From positions 3,242,001 through 3,306,000 of the forward strand of contig NZ_CP017704.1 in NCBI RefSeq assembly GCF_002243645.1: a stretch of DNA of 64,000 nucleotides, given 5' to 3'. The notes under the pieces are model-generated. The model did not search any database, had not been told where the DNA came from, and worked only from the letters and a program-made list of their open reading frames with translations. Positions 16,918 through 25,486 of this stretch are shown here, in pieces. Position 1 is the first letter of the stretch. The number at the start of each line of letters is the position of its first letter. Source of the stretch: Peribacillus simplex NBRC 15720 = DSM 1321. GTDB taxonomy: Bacteria > Bacillota > Bacilli > Bacillales > DSM-1321. The translations under genes and the position numbers were made by a program.

Positions 16918-17621
16918 GCTTTGAACACCTCTTTCAGTTGTTGGGTATAATCTTGGTCATCAAGCAAATCAAGGATGCAGCTCCTCAAGTCTTTTCTAAC
17001 ATCGGCCAGTGTTGGGATGCAGGCGAGGCTATTCAGCCCAGTCAGCTTTTCAATGGTTTCGATATTGTCTTGATGAATACGATCTTCTGGCCGGTAATGG
17101 TTATACAAAATGGTTTTCACGTTTATATCATGAACTTGGGCATAAGAATGGGTCGTCACGACATCATGAATCGCCCCTAAACCGCTTGTAGATACGAAGA
17201 GGACTGGCATGCTGCAATCCCTTATGAAATCCGCCGTCATATAGAAACCCTCCGTTCGTTCAATAAGCGGCACAGCCAATCCGCCAGCGCCCTCGACTAA
17301 TACGATGTCATACATTTCCTCGAGTTCATGAACCCTTTCCACGACTTGCTTCTCATCGATTAGACTACCGGTTAATTTAATCGCCAAATGTGGGGAGGTT
17401 TCGGGTTCCAGTGTGTAAAACCCTGATTCCTTTACACCGAGTTCCTGCTCAAACCAAAATATATCCGGGTATGTATTATTTTCCTTATTGATTCCAGTTT
17501 GAAATGGCTTGAATATCGTGACGCTTTTTCCCAATGTTTGAAGAGACAGATAGAGTGCACTCGTGACGATGGTCTTTCCAATATCCGTGCCAGTTCCAGT
17601 TATAAAGTAGGCTTGGCCCAT
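16914..17621 (-). CDS. bioD: Dethiobiotin synthetase BioD
   Basis: ATP-dependent ring closure of diaminononanoate to dethiobiotin. The 235-residue protein begins MGQAYFITGTGTDIGKT, the family P-loop. VEGAGGLAVPL is also typical. The frame extends to 17702, but ATG 17621 follows AAGGAG and starts where the family starts. It overlaps bioY by 22 bases upstream and bioA by four bases downstream, so it is the middle gene of a tight operon. Confidence 0.95.
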   Translation of the reverse strand: MGQAYFITGTGTDIGKTIVTSALYLSLQTLGKSVTIFKPFQTGINKENNTYPDIFWFEQELGVKESGFYTLEPETSPHLAIKLTGSLIDEKQVVERVHELEEMYDIVLVEGAGGLAVPLIERTEGFYMTADFIRDCSMPVLFVSTSGLGAIHDVVTTHSYAQVHDINVKTILYNHYRPEDRIHQDNIETIEKLTGLNSLACIPTLADVRKDLRSCILDLLDDQDYTQQLKEVFKA

Positions 17622-18184
17622 GGATGATTCAGCTCCTTTACGTTTATATATTTTGCAATGCGGGGACGTACTTGTTGAATGATGACAGCACAAAGAATGC
17701 ATAGCATTAAATCACCGGGTACAGGTAATAAGAAGCCGTAAAGAATCGTTTGGTTGATTGAAAGCGGCGTTTCCACAATCCACTTCATCGCACCATACAG
17801 CCAGATGCAGCCGAAAAGGTAAACTGTCAGCAAAGAGGCGGCATTAGCAAAGAATATGGAACGAATCGTGGAGAGGGAAAACCGGTTGATCAGCCATCCA
17901 TTTACATAGGCTCCCAGTATATATCCGAGTAAATAGCCGAAAGTGGGTTTGAATATATAGCCGAATCCCCCGCCTTCAGCAAACACGGGCACTCCGACAA
18001 GTCCGATCAAGACGTAGCATAACTGACTGAGCATCCCGAGCCGGGGCCCCAATAATGCGCCTGCCAAATAGACTGCCAGAATTTGCAGTGTGAATGGTAT
18101 GTATGGGATAGGTATCTTAATAAAGGCGCCAATGGCAGTTAACGCGGTAAAAAGGGCCACATAAGAAATTGTCCTTGCTTTCAA
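17600..18184 (-). CDS. bioY: Biotin transporter BioY
   Basis: 194-residue S-component (substrate-binding membrane subunit) for biotin, with about six helices. Typical BioY blocks include FTLQILAVYLAGALLGPRLG and FKPTFGYLLGYILGAY. The start is taken as TTG 18184, eight bases after AGGAGG; the longer frame to 18259 would run through that site. It is first in bioY-bioD-bioA and lies below a BirA-type operator. Biotin uptake and synthesis are therefore likely repressed together. Confidence 0.92.
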   Translation of the reverse strand: MKARTISYVALFTALTAIGAFIKIPIPYIPFTLQILAVYLAGALLGPRLGMLSQLCYVLIGLVGVPVFAEGGGFGYIFKPTFGYLLGYILGAYVNGWLINRFSLSTIRSIFFANAASLLTVYLFGCIWLYGAMKWIVETPLSINQTILYGFLLPVPGDLMLCILCAVIIQQVRPRIAKYINVKELNHPWAKPTL

Positions 18185-18246
18185 GTTTTTAACCTCCTTT
18201 TTAGAAATGCCAGCATAATGCCCACTATTAGTTTGCCTGATTCCTA

Positions 18247-18288
18247 TTTTATATGTCAACTAATTTATAGTTTAGTTAACATATAAAA
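18247..18288 (-). promoter_or_regulatory. BirA-type operator in front of bioYDA
   Basis: Arms TTTTATATGTCAACTAA (18247-18263) and TTAGTTAACATATAAAA (18272-18288) are inverted repeats with one mismatch around an eight-base centre. AT-rich arms with a GTTAAC core are typical of Bacillus BirA operators. Confidence 0.82.
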
Positions 18289-18383
18289 TGCCAGCTTTCT
18301 CAGGATTTAAAGAACAGACTAGGAAAATATTGAAAAAAGACCATTGAATAATATTTTGTTTGTATGTTATTATTCAATCGATA

Positions 18384-18411
18384 TGTTAACTTAAAATATT
18401 TTAAGTTAACA
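18384..18411 (+). promoter_or_regulatory. BirA-type operator in front of bioB
   Basis: A perfect 28-base palindrome with half-site TGTTAACTTAAAAT. It shares the GTTAAC core with the bioY operator 96 bases away. The rest of the gap to bioB (18412-18675) holds no complete gene. Confidence 0.8.
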
Positions 18412-18675
18412 AATTAAAAGTTCTATTTTGTCTGGAGAACTATTTATATCGTTTTCATTACCAGGCATTGTTGATCTTTCTCCTTCCAAAGTATTACATA
18501 GTCACGGAATCAATAAACCGGCGATTCGTCACACATTAATGGCAACACATCAGGAACAACAGATTTGATTTAGCGTGTGCAAAATTATCCAATCGGTTCC
18601 AAGGGGTTCTGGTAATTAATCGCGGAAGATTTATGGGAATGAATATACAACATTAAAAGAAAAGAGGGATTAGGT

Positions 18676-19668
18676 TTGGAAACATTGGTAAGGGATTGGA
18701 AGATGTTAGCGGAGAACGTTATCAAAGGATATAAAGTGACGGAGGAAGAGGCATTATCCATCGTACAAGCCCCAGACGAAGAGGTTTTGGAAATTTTGAA
18801 TGCAGCCTATCTCATACGCAAGCATCATTATGGGAAAAAAGTTAAATTAAATATGATAATCAATACGAAATCAGGATTATGTCCTGAAGATTGCGGCTAC
18901 TGCTCACAGTCGATCGTGTCGGAGGCCCCAATCGATAAATATGCTTGGCTGACTAAAGAAAAGATTGTCGAGGGAGCGCAAGAATCAATTCGCCGCAAAG
19001 CGGGTACTTATTGCATCGTTGCGTCTGGCCGTCGTCCGACCAACAGGGAAATCGATCATGTCATTGAAGCGGTAAAAGAAATCCGCGAAACGACGGATCT
19101 TAAAATCTGCTGCTGTTTAGGTTTCCTGAATGAGGAACATGCCGGTAAACTAGCGGAAGCAGGCGTCCATCGCTACAACCACAACTTGAATACATCACAG
19201 GAAAACTACAGCAAAATTACATCGACACATACATATGAAGACCGGGTAGATACGGTCGAAGCTGTGAAAGATGCCGGAATGTCCCCATGTTCTGGTGCCA
19301 TTTTCGGTATGGGGGAATCTGAGGCGGAAGCGGTGGAAATCGCTCTATCCTTACGCAGCCTTGATGCAGATTCCATACCTTGTAACTTTCTCAATGCAAT
19401 TGACGGAACGCCGCTTGAGGGAACTTCCGAGTTAACCCCCACTAAATGCCTGAAATTGATTTCGATGATGAGATTCGTTAATCCGAGTAAAGAAATCCGT
19501 CTGGCTGGCGGTCGTGAGGTCAATCTCCGTTCTATGCAGCCCATGGCACTTTATGCAGCCAATTCCATCTTCGTCGGCGATTATTTAACGACAGCCGGTC
19601 AAGAACCCACAGCGGATTGGGGAATTATCGAAGACCTGGGTTTTGAAATTGAAGAATGTGCCCTTTGA
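18676..19668 (+). CDS. bioB: Biotin synthase BioB
   Basis: Radical-SAM enzyme that inserts sulfur into dethiobiotin. 330 residues; the 4Fe-4S motif is CPEDCGYC (Cys69, Cys73, Cys76). The 2Fe-2S ligands lie in the CIVASGRR, CCCLGFL and CSGAIFGMGE blocks and in RLAGGRE. Start is TTG 18676 after AAAGAGGGA. It is transcribed alone, away from bioYDA, and ends in a strong terminator. bioF, bioW and bioI are not in the window. Confidence 0.96.
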   Translation: METLVRDWKMLAENVIKGYKVTEEEALSIVQAPDEEVLEILNAAYLIRKHHYGKKVKLNMIINTKSGLCPEDCGYCSQSIVSEAPIDKYAWLTKEKIVEGAQESIRRKAGTYCIVASGRRPTNREIDHVIEAVKEIRETTDLKICCCLGFLNEEHAGKLAEAGVHRYNHNLNTSQENYSKITSTHTYEDRVDTVEAVKDAGMSPCSGAIFGMGESEAEAVEIALSLRSLDADSIPCNFLNAIDGTPLEGTSELTPTKCLKLISMMRFVNPSKEIRLAGGREVNLRSMQPMALYAANSIFVGDYLTTAGQEPTADWGIIEDLGFEIEECAL

Positions 19669-19698
19669 TAAAGAAGATTATAGGAAAACAATATGGAT

Positions 19699-19728
19699 TT
19701 AAAAAACACCCTTAGGGTGTTTTTTTTC
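19699..19728 (+). terminator. Terminator of bioB
   Basis: AAAAAACACCC pairs with GGGTGTTTTTT around a TTA loop, with eight T at the end. Confidence 0.85.
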
Positions 19729-19730
19729 TG

Positions 19731-19791
19731 TTTGTCAGCAAAAGGGAGTTCGGATTGGTCTCATCCCGAACCACGATTTTAAAACAAGACT
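19731..19791 (+). repeat. Intergenic repeat, copy 1
   Basis: About 61 bases that align with 45519-45579; shared blocks include GTTTGT, TCGGA, GTCTCA, CCCGAACCA and a final AAGACT. Both copies begin just after a terminator hairpin. No coding potential. Confidence 0.55.
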
Positions 19792-19847
19792 AGATTATCC
19801 TTCATGTTTTTTTACTGTACTCCTCACTGGATTGAAGAAATTTGCGA

Positions 19848-19935
19848 CACTCCTGCCGAATAACTGGCTAGTCGAGACACCAAAGGCGCTTGGCAGGCAG
19901 TCGGCGGAAAGGGAGCGGATATCTGAAATCAACTG
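19848..19935 (+). repeat. Degenerate Bacillaceae-type dispersed intergenic element
   Basis: The stretch with CACTCCTGCCGAATAACT, GAGACACCAAAGGCGC and GGCGGAAAGGGAGCGGAT resembles, with decay, a GC-richer intergenic element that I know from many Bacillaceae genomes (CTCCTGCGGGAA ... GAGACCCCGCAGGCG ... GCGGAAAGCGAG). This is recognition from memory. The remaining bases 19936-20220 are AT-rich, with no gene I can support. Confidence 0.45.
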
Positions 19936-20220
19936 GAACTTTCCTTAAAGAAAAACATAGGCAACCTGCTTTCTTCAAATTTCTCTACAGTCTGGGGGTT
20001 TTATTTTTTTACTGTAAGAGAGCTAATGGTCATTCAACCTTTACAAAAATAAAAAAATGATTGATAAGTGAAAATAATGAAAAAAAAATGCTAAATTGTA
20101 AGGAGAGGTTTTTTTAATGAATTACCTGAATACAATAACATTTGCTGCATTGTGGTAAATGCTGATGATATAGGGAAAGGATCAGTATTGGTAATATCAA
20201 TAATGAGAGGATAGTTTTGT

Positions 20221-20922
20221 GTGATGCATATATGGCTGATTAGTTTTATTATTTTATTATTGCTATTAATATTTTATACTATTATCCCAACGGTGCTTAT
20301 TCGTGTATGCAGTCTGGGAATAACAAAAAAAATCAATTCGAATAATGGGGTAGCGCTAACTTTCGATGATGGCCCAAACCCTGAATATACAATAAAATTA
20401 CTTGATCTTTTAAAAGAGTATGAGATAAAGGCCACATTTTTTGTTGTTGGCAGTAAAGTGAAAAGTAATCCTGAAATTATTAAAAGAATGCATGAAGAGG
20501 GACATACTATAGGGATCCACCATTTTCACCATGTTTCAAGCTGGGTGCTATCACCAATCCATCTACGGAACCAGTTGGAAATGACTGAAAAGGCGATAAA
20601 TGAATGTACGAATGAAACGGTGATTTTTTATAGACCGCCATGGGGCCATTTTAATATATTCACCCCACTTTTCAGTAAGAAATATAGAGTGATAATGTGG
20701 TCCGGCATCTTCGGGGATTGGAAAGTCGAAAAATGCAGAAATACTTTGCTTGATCAACTGCGAAGCACTTCAACAGAAGGTTCCATTCTGTTGCTGCATG
20801 ACTGTGGTGAAACCTTGGGGGCGGATAAAGAAGCACCAGGCCATATGATTGAAATGTTAAAAATTTACCTGCAGGAGAGTAAGGAAAAAGGAATACACTT
20901 TATTACTTTAAAAGACTTATAA
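20221..20922 (+). CDS. Membrane-anchored polysaccharide deacetylase
   Basis: 233 residues: an N-terminal membrane helix (about 4-27) and a NodB domain. Motifs are TFDDGPNPEYT (Asp49, Asp50), IHHFHH in the place of GNHxxxH (metal ligands His100 and His104; Ile99 replaces Asn), RPPWG (138-142), and LLHD near the end. Likely substrates are N-acetylated cell-surface glycans. Start is GTG 20221 (or ATG 20224) after GAGAGG. Together with the next two genes it forms a run like B. subtilis ykoP, ykoX and ykoN, suggesting an envelope-glycan task. Confidence 0.82.
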   Translation: MMHIWLISFIILLLLLIFYTIIPTVLIRVCSLGITKKINSNNGVALTFDDGPNPEYTIKLLDLLKEYEIKATFFVVGSKVKSNPEIIKRMHEEGHTIGIHHFHHVSSWVLSPIHLRNQLEMTEKAINECTNETVIFYRPPWGHFNIFTPLFSKKYRVIMWSGIFGDWKVEKCRNTLLDQLRSTSTEGSILLLHDCGETLGADKEAPGHMIEMLKIYLQESKEKGIHFITLKDL

Positions 20923-20939
20923 CTAATTCTGGGGGTATT

Positions 20940-21539
20940 ATGAATATAGATACGCTTTTACATTTTATTGATTCATATGGATACCTGATCATTTTTCTTT
21001 TTTTATTCTTCGGCATTGTGGGAGTGCCTGCTCCAGAAGAATCACTTCTATTTCTAATTGGGGTGTTGGTTGTCCAAGGTAAGCTCTCAATGGGTTTAGC
21101 AATGCTGTGTGCAATTCTCGGCGCTTTTATCGGAATGCTTGCAGCTTATGCATGCGGAAAATATGTGGGGTATCCATTTATAAATAAATATGGAAGATTC
21201 ATTGGAATTACGAGTGAACGCTGGGAGAAAGCAAAGAAAAACTATACGGATAATGCAGAAAAAACCTTAGTATTGGGATTTTACATTCCGGGAATAAGAC
21301 AAATTAGTCCATACTTTGCAGGAATCTCTTCAATACCCTTTCGGAAATACTTCCTATTTTCCCTATTAGGCACTATACTCTGGACCGTCCCTTTTATAGT
21401 GGCCGGTTATTATGTGGGGGATGCTTTTAATGTTAATCCCAAATATGTTCCATATTTAGGTGTTGTATTTTTAGTTATTTTTGTACTATATGTTACTATC
21501 AAATACTTTAAAAAGAGAAAACAAATGTCCAAAAGTTGA
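20940..21539 (+). CDS. DedA-family membrane protein
   Basis: 199 residues with five to six hydrophobic segments. The DedA blocks GIVGVPAPEESLLFLIGVL (about 28-46) and the glycine-rich FAGISSIPFRKYF region are present. Recent work makes DedA proteins lipid transporters, some for undecaprenyl phosphate; which lipid this one moves is unknown. It lies 17 bases after the deacetylase gene and starts at ATG after GGGGGT. The partnership with a deacetylase and a lipid-type glycosyltransferase fits carrier-lipid handling. Confidence 0.85.
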   Translation: MNIDTLLHFIDSYGYLIIFLFLFFGIVGVPAPEESLLFLIGVLVVQGKLSMGLAMLCAILGAFIGMLAAYACGKYVGYPFINKYGRFIGITSERWEKAKKNYTDNAEKTLVLGFYIPGIRQISPYFAGISSIPFRKYFLFSLLGTILWTVPFIVAGYYVGDAFNVNPKYVPYLGVVFLVIFVLYVTIKYFKKRKQMSKS

Positions 21540-21674
21540 GTCGGCTCCTTAGTATAAAGCGTTGGAAATGAAAAAATCCATTTAAAGGAATTTTTCCAAC
21601 GATATTGTAAGAGGAAGATATCATGAACTATAAATTTTCGTATTTTCAGAATGATTTCTTAGGAGATGACATAT

Positions 21675-22841
21675 ATGAAGAAGATTTTGTTTTTACCTCT
21701 CTTTCGAATGCAGTCGGGACATCATCAAGTTGCAGAGGCATTAATGGATATGTTAAAAAAGCATTCAAATGGGATTACCTATAAAAAAATCGATCTAATC
21801 AGTTATACCAATACCTCTCTAGAAAAAATCATTGTAAATAGTTATCTAACATGGATCCGTTATGCGCCGGAAACCTATAATCTTGCCTACAAAAATCTGT
21901 TTTATGTTCACTCGCCAAAGGAACGGATATTTAAGTGGTATCAGCAATTATTCATGAATAAGATGGAACAATTGATAGCCGAAGAAAAGCCTGATTTAAT
22001 TGTGTGTACTCACGGCTTCCCTTCATATCTTTTGAGTCAGTTAAAGATGAAAGGGAAGTGCAGTACACCGGTTATAAACGTGTACACCGACTATTTTATT
22101 AATAATGTTTGGGGAAGCGAAGGGATAGATGCCCATTTTCTACCTAGTCAAGAAGTAAAAGAAAAGCTGATGAGTAAGCGTCAAATACCAAAACAAACGA
22201 TGATGGTCACTGGCATCCCCGTGCACGAGGAAATCACTAAAAATGCCCGTGTACAAAGAAACACAGAACGACCAAAAATTTTGATATCCGGAGGAAACAG
22301 TGGTCTGGGAGGGATTTTGAACTTAGGTGATGAGTTGAAGAATTCAACCGACTTTGATTATTTAGTCCTTTGCGGAAATAACAACAAGCTTTATGAAGAA
22401 ATCGATACATGGAACTTACCTCATATCAAACCATTGCCTTATATCTCATCAAGGTCTGAAATGAATAAGCTTTATGAAGAAGTTGACGCAATTGTTACGA
22501 AACCGGGCGGTGTCACGATTAGCGAGGCATTGCGAAAAAGGCTTCCCATTTTTGTTCATTCAAGGCTTCCCGGGCAGGAGGAAATTAATCTACAGTATTT
22601 AAAACAACAAGGACTTGTATTTAAACTTAATCAGAAAACGCCTTTTGAAAAACAATTGTTGAGTGTATTGAAGGATCAGAAAAAAATGAAAAAATGGAAC
22701 ACATCCATGGAATCTTATCATAAGGAAATAGAGTTGGAGAAACCTGAGGGAATAGTGGAGGTCATGAAATTCATCCTTAATCTTAATCAAAATGGTACGC
22801 CTTCCTATCTAGCCCGACAGCCCAAACTTCTTTATAGCTGA
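21675..22841 (+). CDS. MGDG-synthase-type glycosyltransferase (YkoN/UgtP group)
   Basis: 388-residue GT-B enzyme related to monogalactosyldiacylglycerol synthase and UgtP. The N-terminal block LFRMQSGHHQVAEALMDML is the family start (usually GxGHxxAA); ISGGNSGLGGI and the donor-binding region VTKPGGVTISEALRKRLPI follow. The expected reaction is transfer of a sugar from a UDP-sugar to a lipid. ATG 21675 follows AGGAG at nine bases, better than ATG 21666. It closes the deacetylase-DedA-glycosyltransferase run. UDP-glucose could come from PgcA/GtaB encoded at 58-61 kb. Confidence 0.82.
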   Translation: MKKILFLPLFRMQSGHHQVAEALMDMLKKHSNGITYKKIDLISYTNTSLEKIIVNSYLTWIRYAPETYNLAYKNLFYVHSPKERIFKWYQQLFMNKMEQLIAEEKPDLIVCTHGFPSYLLSQLKMKGKCSTPVINVYTDYFINNVWGSEGIDAHFLPSQEVKEKLMSKRQIPKQTMMVTGIPVHEEITKNARVQRNTERPKILISGGNSGLGGILNLGDELKNSTDFDYLVLCGNNNKLYEEIDTWNLPHIKPLPYISSRSEMNKLYEEVDAIVTKPGGVTISEALRKRLPIFVHSRLPGQEEINLQYLKQQGLVFKLNQKTPFEKQLLSVLKDQKKMKKWNTSMESYHKEIELEKPEGIVEVMKFILNLNQNGTPSYLARQPKLLYS

Positions 22842-22906
22842 TCTCAGTAAGAAAAGGCTTTTTATGCTAGTGAAGTCATTGCCATAGTTTGATGCATACT
22901 TAACAG

Positions 22907-22938
22907 GAAGGCTGCTGAATCAGAAGCCTTCCTGTTTA
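22907..22938. terminator. Terminator between convergent genes
   Basis: CAGGAAGGCT pairs with AGCCTTCCTG around a short loop. It separates the glycosyltransferase from the convergent regulator gene and touches the latter's stop codon. Confidence 0.75.
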
Positions 22939-23862
22939 AAATGTCTCGTAAATGATAGAGCCTGTCTGAGAAATATCATAATCACCTAAAGCTTTGATTT
23001 CAGCTTGAAATGGATTCGATGATAAAATGCGCTTAACAACGTTTATGAGCTGTTCGTTTTTTGGAGATTTTAAAATAACAAGGTCATAACGTTCTGTAAT
23101 TAATGGGACAAAGTCAATTCCAACGATTTTTGCAGCTTTTTCAATTCCCACACCCACATCCGCTATCCCAGCAGAAACAGCTGAAGCCACACTTAAGTGG
23201 TTGGTCTCTTCGTTTTCATATCCCTTAAGATTTTTAGAAGATATATTGTGAATCCTTAGCTGCTCATCAAGGAGAATTCGTGCTCCCGATCCCCTTTCTC
23301 GATTGATGATGGCCAAGTCTTTATGTTTTAAATCAGTCCAATTTGTGAGGCCAAAAGGATTTCCCTTTTTAACATATAAACCAGCTTTCCTTGAAACAAG
23401 ATTAAGTAAAATATAAGGATAACCCACCAAAATCTTTTTTATATAAGGAAGATTATATTCCCCAGTATCTCCATCGAACATATGCAAACTAACGATGTCG
23501 GAATCCCCATTGTACATGGATATAAGACCGCTTAGACTTCCAGTGTTAGAGCGTAATGTTTTATAGCTGGAGTCCTTCTGAATGTGCTGCCCTAGTATAT
23601 CTAACACCATGTCTTGACCGCTTATGACAAGGTTAAGGGAATCCTTCATTTCGTTTTTAGGGGATTCGGCAACAGGAACTGGGGATGCACTGGACTTATG
23701 GTTATTAATATACAACTCCAAGTCTTTTGCATCCATTCTCATCTGCCTTCCCACACGGAATACTGGGAGTTCCCCTTTTTTAACAAGATCATAAATTGTC
23801 AATTTAGATACCTTTAAAAGCTGTGACACTTCCTCGATCGTATAGGAAAGCTCTTTTGACAT
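22936..23862 (-). CDS. yvgK: YvgK-like regulator: excisionase-type HTH plus PBP-like domain
   Basis: 308 residues. A MerR/excisionase-type helix-turn-helix lies at about 7-50 (YTIEEVSQLLKVSKLTIYDL), then a linker, then a periplasmic-binding-protein-like domain at about 75-300 (blocks GSGARILLDEQL and ADVGVGIEKAAKIVGIDF). This architecture is known from molybdate-linked regulators such as B. subtilis YvgK. ATG 23862 follows GGAGGG at six bases; the ATG six bases upstream abuts that site. It is divergent from modA across a 157-base gap holding a repeated operator-like motif. Confidence 0.82.
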   Translation of the reverse strand: MSKELSYTIEEVSQLLKVSKLTIYDLVKKGELPVFRVGRQMRMDAKDLELYINNHKSSASPVPVAESPKNEMKDSLNLVISGQDMVLDILGQHIQKDSSYKTLRSNTGSLSGLISMYNGDSDIVSLHMFDGDTGEYNLPYIKKILVGYPYILLNLVSRKAGLYVKKGNPFGLTNWTDLKHKDLAIINRERGSGARILLDEQLRIHNISSKNLKGYENEETNHLSVASAVSAGIADVGVGIEKAAKIVGIDFVPLITERYDLVILKSPKNEQLINVVKRILSSNPFQAEIKALGDYDISQTGSIIYETF

Positions 23863-23955
23863 GTGCATCCCTCCGTTCTTTATTGTATCTTAGAGTCCTT
23901 AAAAAAGTAAATTCACAGCAAAAAGGCATTGATTAAAACCTTTTATACCTCTTAT

Positions 23956-24001
23956 ACTAGTTATAATTAGATATAACTAGTTATAACTTATTATAGCTAG
24001 T
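23956..24001 (+). promoter_or_regulatory. Operator-like repeat upstream of modA
   Basis: ACTAGTTATAA occurs at 23956-23966 and 23976-23986, exactly 20 bases apart, and a related inverted TTATAGCTAGT follows at 23991-24001. Spacing of two helical turns and the position between a PBP-domain regulator and modA suggest the regulator's binding sites. Confidence 0.6.
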
Positions 24002-24019
24002 AAGAAAGGGAGAGAGACT

Positions 24020-24823
24020 TTGAAAAAAATATATCTTATGATTTTTTCGATAATGATGCTTGTGATAGTGGGTGCAGGGTGTTCAAGTGATGAAGAAAAA
24101 AGCACAGAAAAGCAGACGCAACAAGCTGACGAGAAAGTGGAATTGACGGTTTCCGCAGCTGTAAGTTTGCAAGATGCCTTAAATGATATAAAAGATTCTT
24201 TTGAAAAAGAGAATGCGAATGTGAAAGTTCATTATAACTTTGGAGCCTCTGGAGCTCTTCAGCAACAGATATCCCAAGGCGCACCTGTTGACCTGTTTTT
24301 CTCAGCTGCAGAAGATAAATTTGATAAATTAGTAGAGGAAGATCTTATTGAAGAGAAAAACGGAATCGATTTAGTCGGCAATGACCTGGTGCTGGTGGTG
24401 CCAAAGGATTCCAAAAAGGAAATCGGATCGCTGGAAGACCTCGCAAAGGCCGCTAAAATTTCGATTGGCACTCCAGAGTCTGTACCGGCAGGGCAATATG
24501 CGAAACAAACTTTGGAAAACATGAACCTCTTTAAAGAGGTTGAAGATCGATTGGTATATGCCAAGGATGTCCGGCAAGTGCTTACATATGTGGAAACTGG
24601 AAACGTGGACGCAGGCCTCGTCTATAAAACGGATGCGATCAACTCATCAAAAGTTGAAATCATTGCAACAGCCCAGGCAGATTTACACGACCCGATCATA
24701 TATCCCGTCGGAATGATCAATGACCTGGATCATGCCAAGGAAGCCAAACTATTCTATGACTATCTCCAAACGGAAGCCTCCATGGAAATCTTTGAAAAAT
24801 ACGGATTTAAGAATTTAAAATAA
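24020..24823 (+). CDS. modA: Molybdate ABC transporter substrate-binding lipoprotein ModA
   Basis: 267 residues: lipoprotein signal peptide with Cys near residue 21 (VGAGCSSDEE), then the ModA fold. Typical blocks are VSAAVSLQDALNDI, FNFGASGALQQQI-like YNFGASGALQQQI, PVDLFFSAAEDKFD, and VETGNVDAGLVYKTDA. It captures molybdate or tungstate outside the membrane for an ABC importer. The start is TTG after AAGGGAGAGAG. No modB permease follows: a terminator comes eight bases after the coding end, so the permease must be encoded elsewhere or is lost. Confidence 0.93.
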   Translation: MKKIYLMIFSIMMLVIVGAGCSSDEEKSTEKQTQQADEKVELTVSAAVSLQDALNDIKDSFEKENANVKVHYNFGASGALQQQISQGAPVDLFFSAAEDKFDKLVEEDLIEEKNGIDLVGNDLVLVVPKDSKKEIGSLEDLAKAAKISIGTPESVPAGQYAKQTLENMNLFKEVEDRLVYAKDVRQVLTYVETGNVDAGLVYKTDAINSSKVEIIATAQADLHDPIIYPVGMINDLDHAKEAKLFYDYLQTEASMEIFEKYGFKNLK

Positions 24824-24848
24824 CCACCAATCTGGTGGTCTTTTTTTT
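24823..24848 (+). terminator. Terminator of modA
   Basis: ACCACCA pairs with TGGTGGT around ATC, followed by C and eight T. Bases 24849-25114 contain no supported gene. Confidence 0.8.
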
Positions 24849-25114
24849 GAACATCTCAAGTAATATTAGGTATATTTTCCTTTATATTGAAACCTTATCT
24901 CACTTTAAACGTAAGTATAAGGACATGCATGTATTCATCTTTCAACATAAGTGGATAATTCGGCCGCTGCTAAAAGGACTTTTACAAAAATTTTCATGAT
25001 ACAGCTCCAATATTAAAGTAGGAAATATTTATCATTTTATCATAAATGGTATATGATGAGTTTAATGTAATATTTTTCAAGTTTTTAAGAACAAATGACC
25101 AAGGAGGAGTAAAA

Positions 25115-25486
25115 GTGGAGGAAGCAATAATTGATTTTCTCATTGTAGTCATGTTAATTATTGGTTTCACATACGGTCTGATTAGGCAATTTAGACAATG
25201 TGTCAGTATCAGAAATGGAAATAAATCAGATTATGCACATTACAAAAGGGTACTGATTGGAAACTATCTGATTTGCCTATCCTATTTGGGTTTTCTTTTT
25301 TCCTACATTTTGAATTCATTACTGGCATCTCGTATTATACCGGCTTCATTTATTACAAGTGATAATACTAGTTTTTGCTGTTTCAGTTTTCTTGCCATTC
25401 TATTAATCGCTAAATTTGGAATTATTCCAAAGGAAAATGAACAAGTTGGATTACAAGAATACATAGTTGAGAAAGAGGAAATATGA
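25115..25486 (+). CDS. Small three-helix membrane protein, unknown
   Basis: 123 residues with membrane segments at about 4-22, 48-72 and 82-104 and a charged end. The frame is open from 25046, but GTG 25115 follows AAGGAGGAG, so it is chosen as the start. It overlaps the next gene by four bases (ATGA), forming a coupled pair. Family not recognised. Confidence 0.6.
   Translation: MEEAIIDFLIVVMLIIGFTYGLIRQFRQCVSIRNGNKSDYAHYKRVLIGNYLICLSYLGFLFSYILNSLLASRIIPASFITSDNTSFCCFSFLAILLIAKFGIIPKENEQVGLQEYIVEKEEI

Noticed and set aside
18432-18570. Frame reading PAIRHTLMATHQEQQ before a stop, resembling the C-terminal strand of BioF/KBL enzymes
   Set aside because: The likeness covers only about 15 residues and needs a deletion to align with BioF; it may be chance, so no relic is claimed.
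21623-21784. 53-codon frame (MNYKFSYFQNDF...) with a GAGGAAG site overlapping the glycosyltransferase start
   Set aside because: Most of it lies out of frame inside a well-supported gene; it shows no recognisable protein features.
24036-24577. Minus-strand frames of 68-101 codons inside modA
   Set aside because: Antisense shadows of a well-supported gene without binding sites.
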